In this document: one piece after another, positions 35,733-46,306 of the stretch
Layout: every line of letters begins with the position of its first letter
Numbering within the stretch: the first letter of the stretch is position 1
Origin: Pseudoduganella violacea
Lineage (GTDB): Bacteria; Pseudomonadota; Gammaproteobacteria; Burkholderiales; Burkholderiaceae_D
Length of the DNA stretch: 64,000 nucleotides
Assembly (NCBI RefSeq): GCF_014191875.1
Contig: NZ_JACHXD010000024.1
Span: 1 to 64,000, forward strand
Direction of reading: 5' to 3'
Notes under the pieces: generated by a model
Told to the model about the DNA's origin: nothing
The model's database searches: none
What the model saw: only the letters and a program-made list of their open reading frames with translations
Made by a program: the position numbers and the translations under genes

Positions 35733-36757
35733 GCGGCACCGTCTATCCCTGGCAGCAGGGCGCCTGGCAGCAGTTGCAGCAACTGCGACAGCGCATGCCG
35801 CACGCCATCCTGTTCCACGGCGCGGCCGGCATAGGCAAATCGGATTTCATCGAACAGTTCGCGCAGGCCTTGCTGTGCGAGAGCGCGCGTCCCGACGGCC
35901 ATGCCTGCGGCGAGTGCGCCTCCTGCGGCTGGTTCCTGCAGCAGAACCACCCGGATTACCGCCGCATCCGTCCCGAATCCATGGAAGACGAGGTGGCGGG
36001 CGAGGGCGAGGAGGGCGAAGAGAGCAAGAAAGCCGCCAAGTCCAAGACACCGTCGAAAGAGATCAAGATCGAGCAAATCCGCTCGCTGGCCGATTTCATG
36101 AACATCTCCACCCACCGCCAGGGCTTGCGCGTGGTGGTGCTGTATCCGGCTGAAGCGCTGAATATGCCGGCCTCGAACGCCCTGCTGAAAACCCTGGAAG
36201 AACCGCCGCCCGGCACCGTCTTCCTGCTGGCCTCGAACAGCCTGGACCGGTTGCTGCCGACCATCCTGTCGCGCTGCCGCAAGTTCGCCATGCCCATGCC
36301 GAGCCATGAAGAGGCGCTGGCCTGGCTGAAAGAGCAGGGCGTGCCGGACGCCGACAGCTGGCTGCGAGAGCAGGGCGGGGCGCCGCTGGCCGCCATGGCC
36401 CAGGCGGAAACGGGCAGCCGCGAAGAGCTGGAAGCCTTCCTGCAATATCTGGCCCGGCCCAGCGTGGAAGGCGCGCTGCGCACGGCCGACAAGCTGCAGA
36501 AGGTGCCCCTGTCGTCCCTGGTCTCGTGGCAGCAGCGCTGGCTCTACGACCTGTTTTCCTGCAAACTGGCGGGCAAGATCCGGTATTATCCCCGTTACCA
36601 GCGCGAGCTGGCCGGGCTGGCCGAGAAGATCCACATCAGCCGCCTGATGGCCGCCATCAAAGGGGCCAACGACAGGCGGGCCACATCCGACCACCCGCTG
36701 TCGTCCAAGCTGTTCATCGAGGATATGCTGCTGGATTACTCCGCCAGCTGCGTCTGA
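35729..36757 (+). CDS. holB: DNA polymerase III subunit delta'
   Basis: Clamp-loader subunit of 342 residues. Although delta' does not hydrolyse ATP, the P-loop-like GAAGIGKSDF is intact. The zinc module has CGECASCGWF with HPDYRRI after it, and NALLKTLEEPPP and ILSRCRK give the sensor regions. A charged, low-complexity insert at about residues 86-115 (EGEEGEESKKAAKSK) sits between the zinc module and the second half and is longer than in E. coli HolB. It is operonic with tmk and is followed by a pilZ gene. Confidence 0.92.
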   Translation: MSGTVYPWQQGAWQQLQQLRQRMPHAILFHGAAGIGKSDFIEQFAQALLCESARPDGHACGECASCGWFLQQNHPDYRRIRPESMEDEVAGEGEEGEESKKAAKSKTPSKEIKIEQIRSLADFMNISTHRQGLRVVVLYPAEALNMPASNALLKTLEEPPPGTVFLLASNSLDRLLPTILSRCRKFAMPMPSHEEALAWLKEQGVPDADSWLREQGGAPLAAMAQAETGSREELEAFLQYLARPSVEGALRTADKLQKVPLSSLVSWQQRWLYDLFSCKLAGKIRYYPRYQRELAGLAEKIHISRLMAAIKGANDRRATSDHPLSSKLFIEDMLLDYSASCV

Positions 36758-36766
36758 AAGGGAAGA

Positions 36767-37144
36767 ATGAGCGCTAGTACGAACGACCCCAATACTGTGC
36801 CTGCGGTACGGCCCACGGTTCTCTCACTGGCGATCAAGGAAAAAGCCGCCCTGTACGCGGCTTATATGCCCTTTCTGAAAAACGGCGGCATGTTCGTGCC
36901 GACGCAAAAACCTTACAAGATCGGCGACGAGATCTACCTGATCCTGTCGCTGATGGATGATCCGAACAAATACCCGATTGCCGGCAAGGTGGCGTGGATC
37001 ACGCCGCCGGGCGCCAATAACAATAAGGCGCAAGGCATCGGCGTGCATTTCCCCGACGACGAATCGGGCAAGCGCACCAAACTGCGCATCGAGGAAATCC
37101 TGGGCGCGGCCCTGCGCTCCTCGCGCGCCACTCACACACTCTAG
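36767..37144 (+). CDS. PilZ-domain c-di-GMP-binding protein (type IV pilus type)
   Basis: A 125-residue protein with a PilZ domain from about residue 20. It has NGGMFVPTQKPYKIGDEIYL, KVAWITPPG and GIGVHFP. As in the founding PilZ of pilus biogenesis, it sits directly behind holB. The N-terminal RxxxR motif for c-di-GMP is not obvious, so ligand binding is uncertain. It starts nine bases after the holB stop, with a GGGAAGA ribosome site. Confidence 0.87.
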   Translation: MSASTNDPNTVPAVRPTVLSLAIKEKAALYAAYMPFLKNGGMFVPTQKPYKIGDEIYLILSLMDDPNKYPIAGKVAWITPPGANNNKAQGIGVHFPDDESGKRTKLRIEEILGAALRSSRATHTL

Positions 37145-37151
37145 ATTTCAC

Positions 37152-37658
37152 ATGCCAGCTTACCGCCACCGCCTCGCCATCCTGGACGACCTGCCAGCCA
37201 TCGTCGCCATCTACAACAGCACCGTCGCCTCGCGCGAAGTTACCGCCGATACCGAACCAGTGTCGGTGGAATCGCGCCTGGCCTGGTTCCATGAGCATGC
37301 GCCGGAACGCCGGCCGCTGTGGGTGGTGGAGCAGGAAGGGGAAGAGGGCATTCTTGGCTGGATTTCGTACTCGAACTTCTACGGCCGTCCGGCTTATTCG
37401 GGCACAGTGGAAGTGTCGATCTATATCGCCGAAGCGGCGCGCGGAAAAGGCCTGGGACGCTACTGCCTGGAAGAGGCGCTGGCCTTCGCGCCCTCGCTCA
37501 AGGTGCATACGGTGCTGGGCTTCATCTTCGGCCATAACCAGCCCAGCCTGGCCCTGTTCCGCCGCTTCGGTTTCGACACCTGGGCCACGCTGCCGCGCGT
37601 CGCCAATCTGGACGGGGTCGAGCGCGACCTGCTCATTCTGGGCAAGCGCGTGGCCTAG
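37152..37658 (+). CDS. GNAT acetyltransferase, phosphinothricin-acetyltransferase-like
   Basis: A 168-residue acetyltransferase. IVAIYNSTVASREVTADTEP near the N-terminus and SIYIAEAARGKGLGRYCLEEAL (acetyl-CoA loop RGKGLG) are typical of the PAT/YncA (methionine sulfoximine acetyltransferase) group. FIFGHNQPSLALFRRFGF follows. It starts seven bases after the pilZ stop and lies within the conserved operon, a position also seen in related genomes. Natural substrate unknown. Confidence 0.85.
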   Translation: MPAYRHRLAILDDLPAIVAIYNSTVASREVTADTEPVSVESRLAWFHEHAPERRPLWVVEQEGEEGILGWISYSNFYGRPAYSGTVEVSIYIAEAARGKGLGRYCLEEALAFAPSLKVHTVLGFIFGHNQPSLALFRRFGFDTWATLPRVANLDGVERDLLILGKRVA

Positions 37659-37674
37659 ACGGTAAAATGCGGGA

Positions 37675-38454
37675 ATGTTTATCGATTCCCACTGCCATAT
37701 CGACTTCCCGGAGCTGGCAGCCCGGCTGCCGGAAATTCTTGCCAAGATGGAAGAGAACAAGGTCACGCACGCGCTTTGCGTGTCGGTGGACCTGCCGGAT
37801 TTCCCACGCGTGCTGGCCCTGGCCGAGCAGTATCCGCATATCTACGCCTCGGTCGGCGTCCACCCCGATTACGAGGACACGCCCGAACCCACGGTGGAAC
37901 AACTGGTGGAGCTGGCCCAGCATTCCAAGATCGTCGCTATCGGCGAAACGGGGCTGGACTACTATCGCCTCACGGGCGACCTGGAATGGCAGCGCGAACG
38001 CTTCCGCACCCATATCCGCGCCTCGCGCGCCACACGCAAGCCGCTCATCATCCATACCCGGTCGGCCAGCGAAGACACCATTCGCATCATGCGCGAAGAG
38101 GGCGCCGGACTGGAAGCGGGCGGCGTGGCTGGCGTCATGCACTGCTTTACCGAATCGCTGGAAGTGGCGCGCGCCGCCATCGAAATGGGCTTTTACATCT
38201 CGTTTTCCGGCATCGTGACCTTCAAAAGCGCCAAGGAATTGCAGGCCGTCGCGCTGGAACTGCCGCTGGAACGCATCCTGATCGAGACCGATTCGCCCTA
38301 CCTGGCCCCGATGCCTTACCGCGGCAAGATGAACGAACCCGGCTATGTGGCCCACGTCGGCGAGTTCCTTGCCAAGCTGAAAGGTGTTTCCGTTGAGCAG
38401 GTTGCGGAGCAAACTACAAGTAATTTCTTAAGTTTGTTTGGAATCGACCGTTAA
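37675..38454 (+). CDS. ycfH: TatD-family metal-dependent hydrolase
   Basis: A 259-residue TIM-barrel hydrolase. Metal ligands are in DSHCHIDF (start), SVGVHPDYEDTPE, IGETGLDYYR, IIHTRSA and ETDSPYLAPMPYRGK. TatD-type proteins act as 3'-5' DNA exonucleases or D-aminoacyl-tRNA/DNA repair enzymes; the paralogue behind tmk-holB is YcfH in E. coli. The last gene, an ankyrin protein, begins seven bases after its stop. Confidence 0.9.
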   Translation: MFIDSHCHIDFPELAARLPEILAKMEENKVTHALCVSVDLPDFPRVLALAEQYPHIYASVGVHPDYEDTPEPTVEQLVELAQHSKIVAIGETGLDYYRLTGDLEWQRERFRTHIRASRATRKPLIIHTRSASEDTIRIMREEGAGLEAGGVAGVMHCFTESLEVARAAIEMGFYISFSGIVTFKSAKELQAVALELPLERILIETDSPYLAPMPYRGKMNEPGYVAHVGEFLAKLKGVSVEQVAEQTTSNFLSLFGIDR

Positions 38455-38461
38455 TCCTGGC

Positions 38462-39178
38462 ATGAAAGCCAACGATTCCGCCACCCTGATGCGCCGCCGC
38501 GAACTACTGCGCGCGGCCGCCTCCGCCGCCCTGGCCCTAGCTGCCGCTGTGGCCGGCACCCAGGCCATCGCCGCCGAGCTGCCCAGCAAGGAGGAGGACG
38601 CCGTCACCTTCTTCCGCGCCGCCCAGCTCGACGATGTCGGCCGTGTCAAAACCGTGCTCGCGCGCGGCCTCGACCCGAACGTGCACGAACCCGAGCGCGG
38701 TGAAACCGGCCTGATCGTCGCCATGCGCTATGACGCCATGAAAGTGTTTGGCGTCCTGATGGCCCATCCCAAGATCCAGCTCGAAGCCCAGGCCGCCAAT
38801 GGCAGCACGGCCCTGATGATGGCCGCCTTCAAGCGCAACCAGGCCGCCGTCAAGAAAATGATCGCCAGCGGCGCCCAGGTCAACCGCCCCGGCTGGGCGC
38901 CCCTGCATTTCGCCGCCGCCGCCGGCGACACCGACATGATCGCTTTGCTGCTCGAACACCACGCCTACATCGACGCCGCCTCCCCCAGCGGCATGACCCC
39001 GCTGATGATCGCCGCCCGCGAAGGTCATGAAGACGCTGCCAAGCTCCTGCTGGCCGAAGGCGCCGACGCCAGCCTCAAGGACGCCGCCTTCAAAATCGAC
39101 GCCGCCGAATTCGCCCTGCGCGCCGACAAACCCTGGATCGCCGAAGCCATCCGCCACCATCTCGCCAGCAAACGCTAA
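38462..39178 (+). CDS. Exported ankyrin-repeat protein
   Basis: A 238-residue protein with a possible twin-arginine signal (MRRRELLRAAASAALALAAA, then VAG) and about five ankyrin repeats from residue 50 to the end. GSTALMMAAFKRNQ, GWAPLHFAAAAGDTDM and GMTPLMIAAREGHED are standard repeats. The start is ATG at 38462; an alternative ATG at 38489 puts the signal right at the N-terminus and may be the true start. It probably binds a periplasmic protein partner. Role unknown; it is the last gene of the mltG operon and is followed at once by a palindromic repeat. Confidence 0.8.
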   Translation: MKANDSATLMRRRELLRAAASAALALAAAVAGTQAIAAELPSKEEDAVTFFRAAQLDDVGRVKTVLARGLDPNVHEPERGETGLIVAMRYDAMKVFGVLMAHPKIQLEAQAANGSTALMMAAFKRNQAAVKKMIASGAQVNRPGWAPLHFAAAAGDTDMIALLLEHHAYIDAASPSGMTPLMIAAREGHEDAAKLLLAEGADASLKDAAFKIDAAEFALRADKPWIAEAIRHHLASKR

Positions 39179-39179
39179 A

Positions 39180-39315
39180 CCGTTTGATCCAGATCAACGA
39201 ATGTCCCACCCTGGTGTCAGGCACCAAGGTCGGACATTCCTTGATCTGGCGCAAAGAATGTCCTAGTCCAGTGCCTGACACCAGGGTTGGACATTTGTTG
39301 AGGAAGATCAAACGG
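39180..39315. repeat. Nested palindromic repeat, copy A
   Basis: The element has two inverted units, 39200-39238 and 39257-39295. Each is bounded by AATGTCC and GGACATT, and each contains CCTGGTGTCAGGCAC or its complement. The outer ends CCGTTTGATC and GATCAAACGG are also inverted. It starts right after the ankyrin stop codon. The second copy is at 42126-42250. Probably a REP-type element that also acts as a transcription terminator. Confidence 0.8.
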
Positions 39316-39414
39316 GTTAAGTGAGGGGTGTTTCGCGGGGAGATCGGGGCTTTGTTCTGGGAAAACGTGGGGATAATGGGATGTCGCCATTTGCGCCTTT
39401 TCAAGGATATTCCC

Positions 39415-40335
39415 ATGCTGAACGAACGCGAAATCGAGAGCTGCTATCTGGGCCAGTTCATCCCCCTGCATTACCATCACAATATGCTGATGGATCAGAA
39501 CCGCATGCATAGCTTTAAGTCGGCGATCGACTATGCGGTGCGGCCGGGAGCGAAGGTGCTGGAGCTGGGCGGCGGCACGGGCGTGTTGTCCTGTTTTGCG
39601 GCGGCCAAGGCGGACAAGGTGTATTGCGTCGAGTTCAATCCGGATATGGTGCGCGAGGCGCGCAAATTCCTCGCCATGAATCCGAATGGAGCGAAGGTCG
39701 AGGTCATCCACGCCGATGCCTTCGAATATCTGCCGCCGGAGCCGGTCGACGTCGTGATCTGCGAAATGATCCACGTCGCCATGCTGCGCGAAAAGCAGGT
39801 CGAGGTGATCGAGGCCTTCAAGAAGCGCTATACGGAACGTTTCGGCGGCCCGCTGCCGGTCTTCCTGCCCGAGGCGGTGCTGATGGCGGTGCAGCCGCTG
39901 CAGCAGGAATACGATTTCGAGGGCTTTTACGCGCCCATCATCCAGTTCCAGGAAACCGGCGTCGTGCATTCGGGCACGGTGGAGCTGGCCCAGCCGGCCG
40001 TCTACAGCTTGATCGACTTCACCCAGACCAATGAATTGAGCTATAACTGGGAGGGCAAGTTCGTCGCCAGCCGCGACGGCAAGCTGAACGCCATGCGCTT
40101 TATCACGAAGAATGTGCTGGCCGTGGTGCAGGAACGTTCCGCCACCATCGATTGGCTCAACCATTACATGACCTTGCCGCTGGCCGAGCCGGTAGCGGTG
40201 CGCGAGGGTGATGTGTTGAAGGTGAGTTTCGCTTACCGTGCCGGTGGTCCAATTTCTTCGCTGCAAAACTCCTTGAAGGCCGAAGTGGCGTACGAGGCTG
40301 TCCTGCAGGCTTCGTCCATTCCGGCCTACGCCTAA
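39415..40335 (+). CDS. Class I SAM-dependent methyltransferase (PRMT-like)
   Basis: A 306-residue methyltransferase. The SAM motif I is VLELGGGTGVLS near residue 48, with VYCVEFNPD as motif II. ICEMIHVAMLREKQ stands where protein arginine methyltransferases have their double-E loop (SEWMGxxLxxE), but only partly conserved. The C-terminal half is beta-rich, as in PRMTs. The start ATG at 39415 follows AAGGA. Substrate unknown; it may be a protein or small amine. Confidence 0.7.
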   Translation: MLNEREIESCYLGQFIPLHYHHNMLMDQNRMHSFKSAIDYAVRPGAKVLELGGGTGVLSCFAAAKADKVYCVEFNPDMVREARKFLAMNPNGAKVEVIHADAFEYLPPEPVDVVICEMIHVAMLREKQVEVIEAFKKRYTERFGGPLPVFLPEAVLMAVQPLQQEYDFEGFYAPIIQFQETGVVHSGTVELAQPAVYSLIDFTQTNELSYNWEGKFVASRDGKLNAMRFITKNVLAVVQERSATIDWLNHYMTLPLAEPVAVREGDVLKVSFAYRAGGPISSLQNSLKAEVAYEAVLQASSIPAYA

Positions 40336-40342
40336 CCGGCAT

Positions 40343-40360
40343 CCGCCCGCCGGAGGGCGG
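40343..40360 (+). terminator. Weak hairpin after the methyltransferase gene
   Basis: CCGCCC and GGGCGG with a six-base loop, seven bases after the stop. No T-run. Confidence 0.25.
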
Positions 40361-40436
40361 CGTCCGCCGTCCTCCCTCCGTTTATCCCCCGTTTTTGACC
40401 TTTGGTCGCGTTTTTCTGCCAATCATCGCAGCGCGA

Positions 40437-40465
40437 TTGTTCCCAGCTGCAACACCAACTACAGT
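40437..40465 (+). promoter_or_regulatory. Sigma-70-type promoter for the small membrane protein gene
   Basis: TTGTTC (-35) and TACAGT (-10) are separated by exactly 17 bases, and the -10 ends 36 bases before the ATG at 40502. Confidence 0.45.
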
Positions 40466-40501
40466 AAACTTGTCGAAACAAAAACTCTTCGGAGACTTGT
40501 G

Positions 40502-40702
40502 ATGCTGAGTTTTATGCTGTGGTTGCTGCTGCTCCTGCTGTGCTGGCCCCTGGCCTTGCTGGCTTTACTCCTGTATCCGCTGGTATGGCTTATCCTGCTG
40601 CCTTTCCGCCTGATCGGCATCGGCGTGGATGCCGTGTTCGAGCTGCTGCGCGCGATCGTGCTGCTGCCTGCCCGCGTGCTGGGCGGCGGTCCACGCCGTT
40701 AA
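40502..40702 (+). CDS. Small double-membrane-helix protein
   Basis: A 66-residue protein made almost only of two hydrophobic helices (about 3-27 and 30-50), ending in GGGPRR. The start is ATG at 40502, preceded by CGGAGA. It has no recognised family. It stands 20 bases before the repeat-lipoprotein gene and may be co-transcribed with it. Confidence 0.6.
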   Translation: MLSFMLWLLLLLLCWPLALLALLLYPLVWLILLPFRLIGIGVDAVFELLRAIVLLPARVLGGGPRR

Positions 40703-40722
40703 ACCTATTTAGATTGATTGCA

Positions 40723-42120
40723 ATGCATTTTCCGATCCGCCTGCTGACTCCCTTCATTCTCGGCCTGCCTTTACTGTTAAGCGGCTGCCAGTCCACCATG
40801 CAGCGCATCGCCGACTGCAAGGCCGGCGACTGGCGCGTGATCGGCGAGAAGGATGGCGCGGCCGGCGAAAAGGCCGAGTACGCCGAGCGTAAGCAGTTCT
40901 GCGAAAGCTATGACAGCAAGGCGGCGGGCGCCGATCCGGCGGCGGCGTACACCGCCGGCTGGGCGCAGGGCAACTGGGACTTCTGGTTTGCCCGCGGCGC
41001 TACTGACGGCCGCGCCGCCAAGACCATTTCCAGCTACGACCAGCACCTCGTCAGCGAAGAGGTGCGCAAGAAGGAAACGCCGCCCGGCAAGCCGGCTTAC
41101 GAGGTGGGCTGGATGCAGGGGAATACCGATTATTGGAACGGCATCGGCAAGCGCAAGGGCGCCGAAGGCTTGCCGCTCAGCGTCAAGGAGGAAAGCCGGG
41201 GCCAGGCCGAGGCCATGCACATCCGCTTCGACGAGGCCGGCTTCACGACCGGCTGGCAGGCCGGCAACCACACCTTCTGGTCGGACGCCGGCTTCTCCGA
41301 CGCCCGCAGCGGCGTGCCGGATCGCGAACTGGCCGTGCGTGCCGCCAAGGCCAAGGCGGCTGGCGTGCTGGTCAGGGAAGATGCCTACCGCTCGGCCTGG
41401 AACGCCGAAATCGTCAACTACTGGAAGAATCTAGGCACACAGGACGCCACCTCAGGCAAGGACTTCGCCATGCGCAGGACCGAGGCCAATCAGCGCGGCC
41501 TGAAAGTGCTGGAAAGCGAATACCGCCAGGCGTGGGAAAAGCGCCTCGCCGAATACTGGACCCAGGCTGGCCATGACGATGGCTACGGCAAGCCCTTCAT
41601 GCTGGACCAGCGCATGGCCAACGCCCCGCGCGACGGCGTGTTCGTGATCGCCCGCACGCGCGAGCTGTACATCCAGGCCTGGCAGGCGCGCAATGCCCAG
41701 TACTGCAACCCGGACAACGCCTTCGACTTCGGCCGCCGTGGCGAGCCGATGGCCATCGACGTCTGCGCCGCGCCGATCCAGAACCAATTGAAGCGCGCCC
41801 TGGTCAGCGGCCGCGATTACGAAGTGGCGGCAGCGCGCTACAACGAAGCCGTCTCGCGCGCCGACGACCTGGCCCACCGCCTGCATGACGGACGCAAGCG
41901 TCTGGACCGGCTGGGACGCGAAATCCGCTCCGAGCAAGAGCGCAAAGACCGTCCGAACAACGAAGAAACCGCCAAGCAGGACCGCCGTCGCGAACGCGAA
42001 CGGCGCGACCTGCTCGACTACCTCTCCGATACCGACCAGCACCTGCACGAGGCCAACCGCCGTGCCGACCGTCACCGCCGCGAAATGGAAGGCCTGCGCC
42101 GCGACATCTACCTCAACTGA
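40723..42120 (+). CDS. Repeat lipoprotein with six DUF2799-like units
   Basis: A 465-residue lipoprotein: the signal ends in LLSGC, with Cys22 as the lipidation site. Six repeats start near residues 76, 126, 174, 222, 267 and 316, about 48 residues apart. Examples are YTAGWAQGNWDFW, YEVGWMQGNTDYW and FTTGWQAGNHTFW, each followed by G-x-x-D-G/A-x-x-G. The later repeats degenerate (YRSAWNAEIVNYW, YRQAWEKRLAEYW). Residues from about 370 form a long, charged coiled coil. DUF2799 proteins usually have one to three such units, so this is an expanded form. Envelope-located; function unknown. Confidence 0.75.
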   Translation: MHFPIRLLTPFILGLPLLLSGCQSTMQRIADCKAGDWRVIGEKDGAAGEKAEYAERKQFCESYDSKAAGADPAAAYTAGWAQGNWDFWFARGATDGRAAKTISSYDQHLVSEEVRKKETPPGKPAYEVGWMQGNTDYWNGIGKRKGAEGLPLSVKEESRGQAEAMHIRFDEAGFTTGWQAGNHTFWSDAGFSDARSGVPDRELAVRAAKAKAAGVLVREDAYRSAWNAEIVNYWKNLGTQDATSGKDFAMRRTEANQRGLKVLESEYRQAWEKRLAEYWTQAGHDDGYGKPFMLDQRMANAPRDGVFVIARTRELYIQAWQARNAQYCNPDNAFDFGRRGEPMAIDVCAAPIQNQLKRALVSGRDYEVAAARYNEAVSRADDLAHRLHDGRKRLDRLGREIRSEQERKDRPNNEETAKQDRRRERERRDLLDYLSDTDQHLHEANRRADRHRREMEGLRRDIYLN

Positions 42121-42125
42121 GTTTG

Positions 42126-42250
42126 CGCCAGATCAAAAAATGTCCCACCCTGGTGTCAGGCACCAGAGGTGGACATTCTTTGATTTTTCTCAAAAAATGT
42201 CCTACTCCAGTGCCTGACACCAGGGTGGACATTTTTTGAGGCAGATCAAA
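42126..42250. repeat. Nested palindromic repeat, copy B
   Basis: Same layout as copy A: inverted units 42139-42177 and 42196-42233, each bounded by AATGTCC and GGACATT, with a central GGTGTCAGGCACC or complement. AGATCAAA occurs at both ends. It lies between the lipoprotein stop and the convergent chemoreceptor stop. Confidence 0.8.
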
Positions 42251-42261
42251 GGCGGGGGCGG

Positions 42262-43860
42262 TTAGGCGCTGAGGGCGAGGCGGGAGGGTCCGGGGAGGGC
42301 GCGGCCGGCGGCGCTGGCATCCAAACGGAAGACGCCAACCAGCTCGGATAGGCTGCGTGCCTGCTCTTGCATGCTTTGCGCGGCGGCGGCGGCTTGTTCG
42401 ACCAGGGCGGCGTTCTGCTGGGTGACGTCGTCCATTTCGACGATGGCTTGGTTGATCTGCTCCAGGCCGGCACTTTGTTCTTTGCTGGCGTGGGTGATCT
42501 CGCCGATGATGGAGGTCACGCGTTCGACGCTGTTGACCACTTCGTCCATCGTGTGGCCGGCTTGGCTGACCAGTTGGGCACCGGCATCGACCTGTTCCAC
42601 CGAGTTGCCGATCAGGGTCTTGATTTCCTTGGCGGCGGCGGCCGAGCGCTGCGCCAGGTTGCGCACTTCGGAGGCCACGACGGCAAAGCCGCGCCCTTGT
42701 TCGCCGGCACGCGCCGCTTCGACGGCGGCGTTCAGGGCCAGGATATTGGTCTGGAAGGCGATGCCGTCGATGACGGCGATGATGTCCACGATCTTGCGCG
42801 AGGATTCGTTGATCGCGCCCATGGTGTCGACCACCTGCGCCACCACGCTCTTGCCGCGCTGCGCCACTTCGGAGGCCGATTGCGCCAGCTCGTTGCTCTG
42901 CGTGGCGTTGGCCGCGTTCAGTTTCACAGTGCCGGTCAGCTCTTCCATCGAGGAGGCGGTTTCTTCCAGCGCCGAGGCCTGGCGCTCGGTGCGCGAGGAC
43001 AGGTCGTGGTTGCCGGTGGCGATTTCCTGCGAGGCCGTGACCATGGTGTCGGTGCCGCTGCGCACCTGGCGCACGATGCGTCCCAGGCTGTCGTTCATAT
43101 CGCGCAGGGCGGCCAGCAACTGGCCGGTTTCATTGCTGGAGTTGACCTCGATCCGCGCCGAGAGGTCGCCGTCGGCCACGCGCCGTGCCAGGCCGACCGC
43201 GTCGTTGAGCGGGCGGGTGATGCTGCCGCTGGCCAGCCAGCCGATCAGGATGGTGACGCCGACGGCCACGGCGGCAATGGTCAGCATCTGGACGCGCGCG
43301 GCGGCAAAGGCTTCCTTGGTGGTCTTGGATTCCTCGACCATCTTGCCTTCCTGCAGATCGCCCATCTCGTCGAGGTACTGGTTGTATTTTTTCTCCGATT
43401 CGGTGATCGGCCCGTTCAAGAGCTTGCGCGCGTCGTCGAGTTTGAGTTCGCCGATCAGGCGCAGCAGGTTTTGCTGGTTCGCCACGTCCACCGAGCGCGC
43501 CGCCGTGATGTTGTTGAAGATCTCGCGCGCCTTGGGCACGTTGATCGCCTTGTCGAACTTGTCGAGCATGTCCTTGTTCTTGGCGCGCAGGGCATTCATG
43601 GCGTCCGTGGCCTGCTTGACGCCGTTTTCATCCGCGGCCAGCAGGGCGTTGCGCATATGCTTGTGGATCATGATCACGTTTTGCTGGATCTGATTGGCAA
43701 GATTGATCTTGTAATAGCGGTCGTCCAGCATATTGTTCATGCGATCGGCTGCCTGCGACATTTGCAGCAGCGCGATGATGACGATGGCAGCCAGCAGTGC
43801 GACAACCAGGCCGAAGGACAAGCCCAAACGCGCACCAATATTCATGTTTGCTAACTTCAT
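42262..43860 (-). CDS. Methyl-accepting chemotaxis protein
   Basis: A 532-residue class 36H/Tsr-like chemoreceptor in the inner membrane. TM1 is at about 10-32, then comes a four-helix-bundle periplasmic sensor (about 33-188), TM2 (about 190-210), HAMP (about 212-265) and the signalling domain. The hairpin tip is IIAVIDGIAFQTNILALNAA, followed by VEAARAGEQGRGFAVVASEV, the most conserved region. There is no C-terminal NWETF-like pentapeptide. The start is ATG at 43860 after GGGAGAG. Ligand unknown. No che genes are adjacent. Confidence 0.93.
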   Translation of the reverse strand: MKLANMNIGARLGLSFGLVVALLAAIVIIALLQMSQAADRMNNMLDDRYYKINLANQIQQNVIMIHKHMRNALLAADENGVKQATDAMNALRAKNKDMLDKFDKAINVPKAREIFNNITAARSVDVANQQNLLRLIGELKLDDARKLLNGPITESEKKYNQYLDEMGDLQEGKMVEESKTTKEAFAAARVQMLTIAAVAVGVTILIGWLASGSITRPLNDAVGLARRVADGDLSARIEVNSSNETGQLLAALRDMNDSLGRIVRQVRSGTDTMVTASQEIATGNHDLSSRTERQASALEETASSMEELTGTVKLNAANATQSNELAQSASEVAQRGKSVVAQVVDTMGAINESSRKIVDIIAVIDGIAFQTNILALNAAVEAARAGEQGRGFAVVASEVRNLAQRSAAAAKEIKTLIGNSVEQVDAGAQLVSQAGHTMDEVVNSVERVTSIIGEITHASKEQSAGLEQINQAIVEMDDVTQQNAALVEQAAAAAQSMQEQARSLSELVGVFRLDASAAGRALPGPSRLALSA

Positions 43861-44157
43861 TCCAGCTCTCCCTTGATGTGCCGGCCTTGTTGTGCGAACA
43901 AGTCCCCGCACTGGACAGGCTGTTGTGAACGACGAAGCTTCTGTGCCTCGAATCAATATACGCCGAGGCCAAAAACGCTTGCAAGCAAAAAGGCGGATGC
44001 ACGCTGTTTACGTGACGGCGATGCGACGCCGGCGTGGCAAGAAAGTCCTTGCTGCCGGGCTTGAAATCTTGCATGGCCTCCCATACTTCAGTTCTCCATT
44101 ACTGTTAGAATCAACGCTGCTTCCCTCTATGTGAAGCATCGTTCAAGGAGATTTGTG

Positions 44158-46267
<2,110 letters not shown>

Positions 46268-46269
<2 letters not shown>

Positions 46270-46306
46270 GCTGGCGTCACGCCGGCAAGCCCCATGCGCC
46301 AGCTTT
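46268..46306. terminator. Hairpin between convergent genes
   Basis: AAGCTGGCG and CGCCAGCTT form a 9-bp stem with a 20-base loop, between the EF-G stop and the EAL gene stop. Only a short T-run follows. Confidence 0.4.

Noticed and set aside
43861..44157. 297-base gap between the chemoreceptor and EF-G genes
   Set aside because: It holds the two divergent 5' regions; I saw only a TAGAAT-like -10 without a matching -35 and no RNA gene.
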